A stretch of 64,000 nucleotides of DNA. It comes from Bradyrhizobium sp. 195 (GTDB taxonomy: Bacteria; Pseudomonadota; Alphaproteobacteria; Rhizobiales; Xanthobacteraceae). Shown piece after piece: positions 1 to 7,041 of this stretch. A program made the translations under genes and the position numbers. Under the pieces are notes generated by a model. It was not told the origin of the DNA, made no database searches, and worked only from the letters and a program-made list of their open reading frames with translations. Numbering within the stretch: position 1 is the stretch's first letter; each line of letters begins with the position of its first letter. The stretch lies in the NCBI RefSeq assembly GCF_023101665.1, contig NZ_CP082161.1, positions 5,580,001 through 5,644,000 of the forward strand, in the 5' to 3' direction.

Positions 1-2
1 AA

Positions 3-1175
3 GACGTCGCGGCTTCGCTGAGGCGCAGCGGTTTCGAGGTGATCCAGGGCGTCGACCTGCGCCAGGCCGACATGCAGGACCTGACCATCCGCTTCGCGCG
101 CGCCGCCAGCAGGGCCGACGTGGCCGTGTTCTATTACAGCGGCCATGCAATGCAGTACAACGGCGTGAACTATCTGATGCCTGTCGACGCCACGCTGACG
201 GATGAGGCCGACCTCAAGCGTTTCGTGCGGGTCGACGACATCGTGAACGATCTGCAGCAGGCCAAGAACCTGCGCATCCTGGTGCTCGATTCCTGCCGCG
301 ACAATCCGCTTGCCGACATGCTGAAGCGCTCTGCGACGCGCGCGGCTTCGGTCGGACGCGGCCTGTCGAAGGTCGAAGCGCCGCGCGGGACGATCGTGTC
401 GTTCTCGACGCAATCAGGCCAGGTCGCCGCCGACGGTACCGGCCGCAACAGCCCGTACACGACGGCGTTCCTCAAGCACATCGAGGAGCCGCACGAGATC
501 GGCGACGTTTTTCGCGACATCAGCAGCGACGTCTATGATGCCAGCGGCAAGACGCAGCTTCCGGAGCTGTCACTGTCGATCATCGGCAAGTTCTACCTGA
601 ACGGCCCGGTGTCAGTCACGATCGCTCCCGCGGCACCGCAAGGCGCGCCGCGGCCCGACCCTTGCGCATCCGCGGAGGCGCACTGGAAGGCGGCCTACAC
701 CATCGGCACGGTCAGCGCCTTCGAGGATCATCTGGCGCGATTTTCAAGCTGCAGCTTCGCCAGCCTCGCCAAGGCCCGGATCGACGGCCTGAAGCAGAAG
801 GTGGCGCTGGCGCCTGCGACCGGCGAGAGCAGGATGTTCGATGGCAAGTGGGACGTCACCGTGAACTGCGCCAGCTCCGGCAAGGCGTTGGGCTATACCC
901 GAACCCTGTCGGCCACCATCGCCGGCGGCGTATTTCATGCGGAGGATCGGGACCCGCGTACAAACAGCACGCTCGCAATCGACGGACAGGTATCGGCTGA
1001 CGGGAAGACCACACTCAGTGCACGGGGCCTCACGGGTCCGAGCGCCTACACGGTCAACAATAGCGCTCCCGGCTCGCCGTATGGGTACACGATCGACGCA
1101 CAATTCGAGCGTAGCCGCGGCAGCGGCAAACGCAACGAACTGCGCCCGTGCAGCTTCACCTTCGTCAAGCGCTAG
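3..1175 (+). CDS. Caspase-family (peptidase C14) protein, 5' end outside window
   Basis: The reading frame is open from base 3 with no convincing start, and the first codons (DVAASLRRSGFEV) look like the interior of a caspase p20 fold, so the true start lies upstream. A catalytic His in YYSGHAM (codon at 144) and a Cys in DSCRDNP (codon at 294) form the expected dyad. A Gly/Thr-rich stretch (GTIVSFSTQSG) follows. After about residue 215 the caspase domain gives way to a helical segment (AHWKAAYTIGTVSAFEDHL) and a C-terminal region without a recognised family. The signal peptide, if any, is not visible. The protein is less similar to the three caspases at 56-61 kb than those are to one another. 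Family call is strong; substrate and role are unknown. Confidence 0.85.
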   Translation, partial: DVAASLRRSGFEVIQGVDLRQADMQDLTIRFARAASRADVAVFYYSGHAMQYNGVNYLMPVDATLTDEADLKRFVRVDDIVNDLQQAKNLRILVLDSCRDNPLADMLKRSATRAASVGRGLSKVEAPRGTIVSFSTQSGQVAADGTGRNSPYTTAFLKHIEEPHEIGDVFRDISSDVYDASGKTQLPELSLSIIGKFYLNGPVSVTIAPAAPQGAPRPDPCASAEAHWKAAYTIGTVSAFEDHLARFSSCSFASLAKARIDGLKQKVALAPATGESRMFDGKWDVTVNCASSGKALGYTRTLSATIAGGVFHAEDRDPRTNSTLAIDGQVSADGKTTLSARGLTGPSAYTVNNSAPGSPYGYTIDAQFERSRGSGKRNELRPCSFTFVKR

Positions 1176-1210
1176 TCGCGGTTATACGCCAGTCTGGCTG
1201 ATGAATTTGG

Positions 1211-1765
1211 ATGAACAAGTCACAAGGCGCGATGAGCTACGACGAGCTGCGCGGCGCCATTGCGCAGCGGCACCGGGCGCTATCCGGCCGGTTGCAACAG
1301 ATCGCGGAGCTCGTGCTCGATCACCCGACGGATGTCGCGCTCGGCACGGTGGCGGAGGTGGCGCAGCGTTCGGGCGTGCCGCCGTCAGCGATCGTTCGCT
1401 TCGCCCACGCGCTGGGATTCGGTAGCTTCACCGAGATGCAGCGGTGTTCCGTTCACGCCTCGTTGCCGGCGCTGCACCGGTGGCAGCATCCACGATGCAG
1501 TCGCATGCCGCAACAGTAGAGGACGCGCTCGTCGCCATCAGCTTCCGGAATTACTATCCGGACACGGCGCGGCTGTTTCCCGAACTGGTCGCGCGCGGCG
1601 TCCCCACGATCTCCATCACCGACAGCCTGTTGAGCCCGATCGTCGAAGGCGCGCATGTGGTATTCGAGATCCCAGGACATGCCCGAGCCGGCGCTGCGCA
1701 CGCTGGTCGCACCGATGTGCCTCGTGCAGGCGATGGCGATCGGCCTCGACCTCGCGGCCGATTAG
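1211..1765 (+). pseudogene. Decayed MurR/RpiR-family transcriptional regulator
   Basis: Three frames must be joined. Bases 1211-1443 encode an RpiR N-terminal helix-turn-helix (LGTVAEVAQRSGVPPSAIVRF ending at FTEMQR). A one-base slip near 1444 moves the reading to VFRSRLVAGAAPVAAS and then directly to the SIS-domain core EDALVAISFRNYYPDTARL. A second slip near 1670 moves to the tail MPEPALRTLVAPMCLVQAM, stopping at 1763-1765. Joined, it encodes only about 185 aa, against about 280 aa for intact RpiR proteins, so roughly 100 aa of linker and early SIS domain are also missing. It lies just upstream of the SDR gene and may once have regulated it. Confidence 0.8.
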
Positions 1766-1789
1766 GGTTTCAAAGCAGGAGAGAAGATC

Positions 1790-2611
1790 ATGGCAGCACA
1801 TGACGGGAAAGTATTGGCAGGCCAAGTGGCGCTGGTGACCGGCGCTGGCCGCGGGCTCGGCCGCGCCTTCGCGGAGAAGCTCGCCGCGCTCGGCGCCGAC
1901 GTCGCCATCCACGGCATGCGCGAGAACGGGCCGGCGGAATATGGCGAGGGCACGACGCTGACCGCGGTGGCCGCCGAGATCGGCCAGCAATTCAGCGTCC
2001 GGAGCCAGCGCGTGCTCGGCGATCTCACCAAGGGCGAGGACATCGCGCGGGTGATTGCCGAGACCGAAGCCGCGCTAGGCCCGATCGACATCCTCGTGCA
2101 CAATGCCGGCGGTGACATCGCGGCCGCGGGCGGCAAACCCGATCCGAACGACTCGGTCCACATCAAGGAGGCCGATGTGCGCGCGGTGCTGGAGCGTAAC
2201 CTGCTCTCGACCATCCTGATCTGCCAGGCGGCCGCAAAGGGAATGATGGAACGCCGGCGCGGCCGCATCGTCACGCTTGGCTCGGTCGCCGCCTTCAAGG
2301 GGCGCACCAACGGCTCGATCTATGCAGTCTCGAAGGCCGGCGTGACGCATTACACGCGATGCCTGGCCGACCAGCTGCGTCCCTACGACATCGCCGTCAA
2401 CTGCATCGCGCCCGGCGATACCCGCACTGGCCGCTTCCTCGGCACGCGCGAGGTGGACCCTGACAGGATGGTCGAAACGGGCACGCTCGACCGCATCGCG
2501 ACCGTCGACGAGGTCGCACGCGTCGTCGAGTTCTTCGTAGGTCCCATGGGCGCGTTCGTCTCCGGCCAGGTGCTGCGGATCGACGGCGGCGGACAGTGCT
2601 GGCCAGGCTGA
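1790..2611 (+). CDS. Short-chain dehydrogenase/reductase (SDR) family oxidoreductase
   Basis: A classical SDR of 273 aa. The nucleotide-binding motif TGAGRGLG is at residues 17-24, the structural NAG motif at about 105-107, and the catalytic Ser165, Tyr178 and Lys182 have the standard Ser-13-Tyr and YxxxK spacing. The C-terminal FVSGQVLRIDGGGQ is typical of this family. It should reduce or oxidise a carbonyl/hydroxyl substrate with NAD(P)H in the cytoplasm; the substrate cannot be read from the sequence. An AGGAGA ribosome site lies about 8 bases before the ATG. It follows the decayed RpiR gene by 24 bases and is closed by a strong terminator shared with the convergent gene. Confidence 0.9.
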   Translation: MAAHDGKVLAGQVALVTGAGRGLGRAFAEKLAALGADVAIHGMRENGPAEYGEGTTLTAVAAEIGQQFSVRSQRVLGDLTKGEDIARVIAETEAALGPIDILVHNAGGDIAAAGGKPDPNDSVHIKEADVRAVLERNLLSTILICQAAAKGMMERRRGRIVTLGSVAAFKGRTNGSIYAVSKAGVTHYTRCLADQLRPYDIAVNCIAPGDTRTGRFLGTREVDPDRMVETGTLDRIATVDEVARVVEFFVGPMGAFVSGQVLRIDGGGQCWPG

Positions 2612-2637
2612 AACACGTCCGCGACACAAGAAAAGGA

Positions 2638-2664
2638 AAAAGGGCCGCAGCAAGCGGCCCTTTT
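2638..2664. terminator. Bidirectional intrinsic terminator
   Basis: An 11-bp perfect stem (AAAAGGGCCGC / GCGGCCCTTTT) around the loop AGCAA lies between the convergent SDR and DUF2778 genes. The A-run on one side and T-run on the other let it work for both strands. Confidence 0.85.
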
Positions 2665-2687
2665 GCATCATCGAGAATTGGCCGAGA

Positions 2688-3857
2688 TCACTCGACCCGC
2701 GCCAGCACCGCGAGCTTGCGGATGCCCTTGTTGCGGTAGGCGTCGAGGAACGCGTAATAGTCCTTGAACGACACACAGCCGTTGGAATCGCCGTTCGGCC
2801 CGAGCATGAAGGTGTGGGCAAGCAGACCGTCGCGGCCGTAGATCGCGCTCTCGCCGCCGATCGGGGTCAGGCGCAGCGCGGGCACGCCGTGGAACAGCGC
2901 CTCGCGTGGCTTCAGCGTGTAGATGTGCGGTGGTGTCACGCCGCGCATGCGCGTGCGCTGGGAGCGCGGATCGTCGAGATTGGAGCCGAGGCCGGAATGC
3001 GCCTCGAGCTTGGTGCCGTCGGGCAGATAGACCGTCTTGGCAGTGATGTCGTAGACTGCGGTATCGCGCTCATAGGGCGGCGCACCGCCCAGCATCGGGT
3101 TCTGCTCCTTCGGCGCGATGGAGGCGGTGATGCTGGCATCGGCCGAGGCATAGGCGAGCAGCCCACCGGACGGCTCGCGCTTGCCCCAGAGTTTTTCGAC
3201 CATCGACTGCCGCGGACCGGTAATCGACATCACCGCCGCCTTGGCGCGATCGGCGAACGATTTCGGCTTGGCTTCAGGTGCCGGCACGATCTGGGCCGGA
3301 TCGGCCGAGGCGAGCTGCATCTGGGCATCCGGAGCGCGCTTGGCCTTGTCGGCGGTCTTGTCAGTGGACTTGTCAGTGATCTTGGCCGGAGCCGCCGGCT
3401 TCAGCGCTTCCGCGACCTTCGCGATCACGCTCTGCTTCGGCGCGTCCTTGGCCAGCGCAACCTGGGTCGCTGGCGCGGCGCTGGCCGCGTTCGATTGCAC
3501 GCCCTGCGTCGCAGCCGCGGCAAAGCGTTCGTTGAACATCTCGCGCGAGATCGGCGCGGCCACCTGCAACCGGTCGGGCAGGAGCGCAAAAGCTTCCTTG
3601 ATGGCGTCGCCGGCCTCGCGCAGCGCGACCCTGGGCGCACGCTTGATCACCGGCTCGTCGTAGCCGGTGCTGCCGACGCTCGGATAGACGCTGGCGCCGA
3701 AGACGTTGCTGTAGATGGTCCAGCCGGCAGCCATCACGACGCAGCTGATCGCCGCGGCGCCAAGCCAATTGGTCGTGGTCATTTTCCGGGAAGACTTCCG
3801 AAGAGAATTCTTGGACTTCCGTGCCGCGTTACTCTGCGCAGCGATACTCTTACTCAT
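2688..3857 (-). CDS. DUF2778 (Tlde1-like L,D-transpeptidase-type) domain protein
   Basis: The protein is 389 aa from ATG 3857. That start is preferred over an upstream in-frame ATG because the first residues (MSKSIAAQSNAARKSKNS) are a basic cytoplasmic tail followed by one membrane helix (WLGAAAISCVVMAAGWTIY). A long low-complexity Ala/Lys-rich periplasmic linker covers about residues 60-220. The C-terminal domain has an AHSG motif and the late HTFMLGP...SNGCVSF motif with His and Cys, as in DUF2778/Tlde1 proteins. Tlde1 acts on tetrapeptide stems of peptidoglycan as an L,D-carboxypeptidase/transpeptidase, and some homologues are type VI effectors. No T6SS gene or immunity partner is adjacent, so a housekeeping cell-wall role is as likely. 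Confidence 0.8.
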   Translation of the reverse strand: MSKSIAAQSNAARKSKNSLRKSSRKMTTTNWLGAAAISCVVMAAGWTIYSNVFGASVYPSVGSTGYDEPVIKRAPRVALREAGDAIKEAFALLPDRLQVAAPISREMFNERFAAAATQGVQSNAASAAPATQVALAKDAPKQSVIAKVAEALKPAAPAKITDKSTDKTADKAKRAPDAQMQLASADPAQIVPAPEAKPKSFADRAKAAVMSITGPRQSMVEKLWGKREPSGGLLAYASADASITASIAPKEQNPMLGGAPPYERDTAVYDITAKTVYLPDGTKLEAHSGLGSNLDDPRSQRTRMRGVTPPHIYTLKPREALFHGVPALRLTPIGGESAIYGRDGLLAHTFMLGPNGDSNGCVSFKDYYAFLDAYRNKGIRKLAVLARVE

Positions 3858-4449
3858 TCGCCTTGCGTCCAGGACGGTGTCACTCGGTCCCCCTTCAAAG
3901 TGCCGCTGGTCACGATCCGGGAACAGCATCTCGCAGAGGGTCGGAGCGTCATTAAGGCGACTTTTAGTTAAATGCGGATTAAGTTCGGGCAGATGTAGGG
4001 CAGCGCGTAAGCGCTGTCTCATTCTGAGAAAAAAGCCCGCAGAACTACGGACTTAGGCGCGTCTGTTAACCATAATTCTCGGCCGGATCGGCGCATTCAG
4101 CGGACGTCTCCGGCCGCCTTCTCTAGACCCACCAACCAAGTCCTTTTCGTGGTCTTCAATGTCCGCACGATAACGGGGAAGCATTGCGCGAGGCTGGTGT
4201 GCGATGCGCCCTTTCACATGCCGTCTGCGGTGGGCCGCTCAGGTCACCCGCCGTGCCGAGCGCGACTTCACCGAACCTATTGTCCTGCACGCCTACGGCC
4301 CTCCTGACCGAAAGTTGATCGCGCCGCTCTGGAAAAGGACGTGCTGAGAAAATAGCTGGTGAGCGGCACTTTTCAGCAGCCTCTGCGTGTGATACGGTAC
4401 CGTATCAACATCGCTTTGAACTGTGCCGGGCATGCAAACGGAGGCTGGC
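3858..4449. other. Long divergent intergenic region (592 bp)
   Basis: The region lies between the leftward DUF2778 gene and the rightward FecR-like gene. I saw no supported ORF. It must hold both promoters. Its one clear structure is the 18-bp perfect palindrome at 4390-4407, annotated separately. Confidence 0.5.
4390..4407. promoter_or_regulatory. Perfect 18-bp palindrome, probable operator
   Basis: TGATACGGTACCGTATCA equals its own reverse complement and ends 42 bases before the FecR-like start codon. Having no loop, it fits a dimeric repressor site better than a terminator. The binding protein is not identifiable here. Confidence 0.55.
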
Positions 4450-4971
4450 ATGAGAAGGTTCGCGCGCGCCGGATGTTTCGCGCTGGCGTGGTCGCCTCTG
4501 TTGATGGGATATGCGGCCGCGCAGCCTGCCAATGCCGGTTGCACGGCGTCGATTTCAGCCCCGAGCACGCAGACCTGGCGCTGCGACAACGGCATTACGA
4601 TCGTTGCAGAAAACGGCGCCAGATTTGAACTTAAGGACGCCAACCGCGACGGACATATAGACTCCGTGGAGTTGAGCAGCAAAGCCCTGCTGATCGAGGT
4701 GCCCAAGAAGCCCCGCGGCAATCCCTTCAAGGTGCTGACCCCGCAGGCGATTGCCGCGGTGCGCGGCACGAAGTGGGCCGTCGATGCCGCTGAGGCCAAG
4801 ACCTCCGTCTTCGTCGCTGACGGTCGTGTCGGCGTCAGCCGCAGGGCTCGTGGGCGTGGCGTCGTTCTAGGCCCCGGCGAAGGCGTCGACGTGGAAACGT
4901 CTGGCCCGTTGACCGTCAAGACATGGGGTCAACCGCGCGTCGACACGCTGATGGCAAGGCTTGGTCAATAA
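4450..4971 (+). CDS. FecR-domain periplasmic protein
   Basis: The protein is 173 aa. ATG 4450 is chosen because GGAG sits 8 bases upstream; a GTG at 4423 and ATG at 4432 in the same frame lack this. An N-terminal signal peptide (MRRFARAGCFALAW to about AQPANAG) precedes a FecR-like beta domain with the characteristic TPQAIAAVRGTKWAVD and TSVFVADGRVGVSRR segments. There is no N-terminal anti-sigma segment or extra membrane helix, so it is not a classical FecR sigma regulator. It probably acts as a periplasmic binding or sensory module. Its last codons and stop lie inside a 15-bp tandem repeat that runs to the downstream CHASE2 cyclase gene, which suggests the pair works together. Confidence 0.8.
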   Translation: MRRFARAGCFALAWSPLLMGYAAAQPANAGCTASISAPSTQTWRCDNGITIVAENGARFELKDANRDGHIDSVELSSKALLIEVPKKPRGNPFKVLTPQAIAAVRGTKWAVDAAEAKTSVFVADGRVGVSRRARGRGVVLGPGEGVDVETSGPLTVKTWGQPRVDTLMARLGQ

Positions 4972-5044
4972 AGGCTTGGTCAATAAAGGCTTGGTCAATA
5001 AAGGCTTGGTCAATAAAGGCTTGGTCGATAAGGCTTGGTCAACA
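4957..5044. repeat. Tandem repeat, six copies of a 15-bp unit
   Basis: The unit AGGCTTGGTCAATAA occurs at 4957, 4972, 4987 and 5002 as exact copies. A fifth copy at 5017 (14 bp, one substitution and one base missing) and a sixth at 5031 (diverged end) follow. The first copy contains the last codons and TAA stop of the FecR-like gene. Because the unit is five codons long, every exact copy re-creates the same stop. Confidence 0.9.
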
Positions 5045-5075
5045 GGACTTAGAGCAAAGAAGATTGCAGCACGTA

Positions 5076-6794
5076 GTGACTAGACGCGTTCAGATCCTGG
5101 TGGCACTCATCCTCACCGCACTGTGGGGCGCAGGCATCTATGCCGCGCACGCCCACGGTCATCTGCGCTTTCTCGACCGCCTCGAGGCAACGCTGACGGA
5201 TTGGCGGACCCAGGTGCGAGGCGTGCAGCGTCCGCCCGATCTCGTCACCATCGTCGCGATCGACGACACCGTGGTGAAGCGCGGCGGCAGCTATCCGCTG
5301 CCGCGCGCCGATCTCGCCCGTGTTGTCGACACCATCGTGCAGTTCAAGCCGAAGGTCGTCGCGATCGACCTGTTGCTGGTCGACCGCAGCGCCGCGATCG
5401 GAGATGCGACGCTGGCCAACACGCTCGCCACCGGCCCCATGGTGCTCGCCGCCGCGGCGATCTTTCCCAGCGCCAGCGAGACCGTGGAGGCCAGCAGCCA
5501 GGGCCCCCTCGCCGTGCTGCCGCAGGCCGAACGCTTCCTGCTGCCGTTGCCGGCGTTCGCCGACCACGCCGAGGTCGGCGTCGTCAATGTCGCGACGGGG
5601 CAATCAGGCTCACCTCTGTCGGTGCCGATGCTGTTCCGGACGCATGACAAGGTCGAGCTGTCGTTCCCCTTGCGCGTCGCCACCCGCGCGCTCGGCAAGC
5701 CGCTGACGATCGCGCCGGATCGTCTCATGCTCGGTGATCACGCGGTGCCGACCGACACCGATTTCGCGCTGCCCATCACCTATTACGGTCCGCGACGCAC
5801 CATCCGCACCGTCAGCGCACAGAGCATCTTCGACGGCACGCTCAATCGCGCCGCGATCGAGAATCGGATCGTCGTGATCGGCGCCTCGGTCGCCGGCGGC
5901 GGCGACTTCTATCCCACCCCGTTCGATTCCCTGATGCCCGGCGTCGAAGTGGTCTCGACTGCGATCACCCATCTCGTTGCCGGCGACGGCATCGTGCGCG
6001 ATTACAGGGTTCGTATCGCCGACGCGCTCGCGGCGATCCTGCTGCCGCTGCTACTGGTCGGCTTGCTGGCCTGGCGGCGCAGCGCGCTCGGCATCATGGC
6101 GGCGGCCGCGGTGATGATCGCCTGGGCCGGCCTCAATACGTTCGCGTTCACGCATGGTGTCTGGCTGAATGCAGCAACCACGCTCGCCGCCGCAGTGCCC
6201 CCGGTTGCGATCTTTGCCGGTGTACAGCTATGGGCCGGAGGCCGCCGCACGCAATATCTCGCTGCCAAAAGCAGGTCGCTTGCGCAGTTCCAGGCGCCTG
6301 CGGTGCAGGAGTGGTTGGCGCGCGATCCGGATTTTCTCTCCAAACCCGTCCGGCAAAACGCCGCCGTGGTCTTCATCGATCTCTCCGGCTTCACGGGTTT
6401 GAGCGAACAGACCGATCCGGACGCGATCCAGGAGATCCTGAAGACATTTCACGCGCTGATCGACAACATTGCGGTCGATTGCGGCGGCACGATCACCGGC
6501 TTTCTCGGCGACGGCGCCATGATCCTGTTCGGGCTGCCACGCGCGATGCCCGATGATGCGGCACGCGCGCTGAAATGTTCGATCGACCTCCATCGCGGCG
6601 TCGAACGCTGGATCGCCTCGTTGCCGTCAGCGATCGGCGATCGGCTCGGCTTCAAGATCGGCGCGCATTTCGGCGAGATCGTCGCCTCCCGCCTCGGTGA
6701 AAGTCACCAGCACATCACGGCGACAGGCGACACCGTCAACGTCGCGAGCCGGCTGTGGAGGTCGCCGTTCAGAATGGCGCGCGACTCGCGCTGA
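5076..6794 (+). CDS. CHASE2-domain adenylate/guanylate cyclase, frameshifted near C-terminus
   Basis: The layout is one N-terminal membrane helix (VQILVALILTALWGAGIYAA), a periplasmic CHASE2 sensor (about residues 30-310), three membrane helices (about 315-390) and a cytoplasmic class III cyclase domain. The cyclase keeps the two metal aspartates, Asp435 in VVFIDLSGFT and Asp479 in GFLGDGAM, and the NxxxR of TGDTVNVASRL. Start is uncertain: GTG 5076 gives a normal basic tail before helix 1, while the frame stays open upstream through the tandem repeat. After ASRL, one missing A (ctg-tgg where ctg-atg is expected) shifts the frame, giving WRSPFRMARDSR and a stop. Catalytic residues survive, so activity is possible. 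Confidence 0.8.
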   Translation: MTRRVQILVALILTALWGAGIYAAHAHGHLRFLDRLEATLTDWRTQVRGVQRPPDLVTIVAIDDTVVKRGGSYPLPRADLARVVDTIVQFKPKVVAIDLLLVDRSAAIGDATLANTLATGPMVLAAAAIFPSASETVEASSQGPLAVLPQAERFLLPLPAFADHAEVGVVNVATGQSGSPLSVPMLFRTHDKVELSFPLRVATRALGKPLTIAPDRLMLGDHAVPTDTDFALPITYYGPRRTIRTVSAQSIFDGTLNRAAIENRIVVIGASVAGGGDFYPTPFDSLMPGVEVVSTAITHLVAGDGIVRDYRVRIADALAAILLPLLLVGLLAWRRSALGIMAAAAVMIAWAGLNTFAFTHGVWLNAATTLAAAVPPVAIFAGVQLWAGGRRTQYLAAKSRSLAQFQAPAVQEWLARDPDFLSKPVRQNAAVVFIDLSGFTGLSEQTDPDAIQEILKTFHALIDNIAVDCGGTITGFLGDGAMILFGLPRAMPDDAARALKCSIDLHRGVERWIASLPSAIGDRLGFKIGAHFGEIVASRLGESHQHITATGDTVNVASRLWRSPFRMARDSR

Positions 6795-6961
6795 GCGACA
6801 CGCTGCTCGATGCAGCCGACTTCCACGGGGCTCCCGACGGCGTCTTGTCGGGCCCCCTGCTCGCCCAGGTCCGCGGCCGCTCCGGGGTCGTGACGGTCTG
6901 GTTCTGGCGGGATCGGGGCGGGCCAGACCAGGATGCTGCAAAGGCCGAGATGATTGGCTGA
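6755..6961 (+). pseudogene. Out-of-frame C-terminal tail of the CHASE2 cyclase
   Basis: This frame begins exactly where the cyclase frame is lost and encodes MEVAVQNGARLALSDTLLDA and about 48 more residues, the expected end of a class III cyclase domain. It has no ribosome site and is not an independent gene. A single-base insertion after ASRL would rejoin it and give a protein of about 628 aa from GTG 5076. Either the gene carries a real one-base deletion or the assembly has an error here. Confidence 0.75.
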
Positions 6962-6991
6962 AGACCACCGCTGCACCCACACACTCTCCCC

Positions 6992-7010
6992 GCGAACGCG
7001 TTGCGTTCGC
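6992..7010. repeat. Short inverted repeat between convergent genes
   Basis: An 8-bp perfect stem (GCGAACGC / GCGTTCGC) with loop GTT lies between the cyclase tail and the convergent glycosyltransferase. The flanks (CCCC...GGGACGAC) resemble degenerate palindromic repeats of Bradyrhizobium. There is no T-run, so terminator function is uncertain. Confidence 0.5.
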
Positions 7011-7041
7011 AGGGACGACAGTGTGGAGGCAGTGAGCCCTG

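Noticed and set aside
1260..1838. Long frame overlapping the RpiR remnant and SDR start
   Set aside because: Arg/Ala-rich shadow frame with no family motif and no ribosome site; the RpiR pieces explain the locus.
2688..2821. Type VI secretion cluster around the DUF2778 gene
   Set aside because: No T6SS structural gene or immunity-type neighbour is present.
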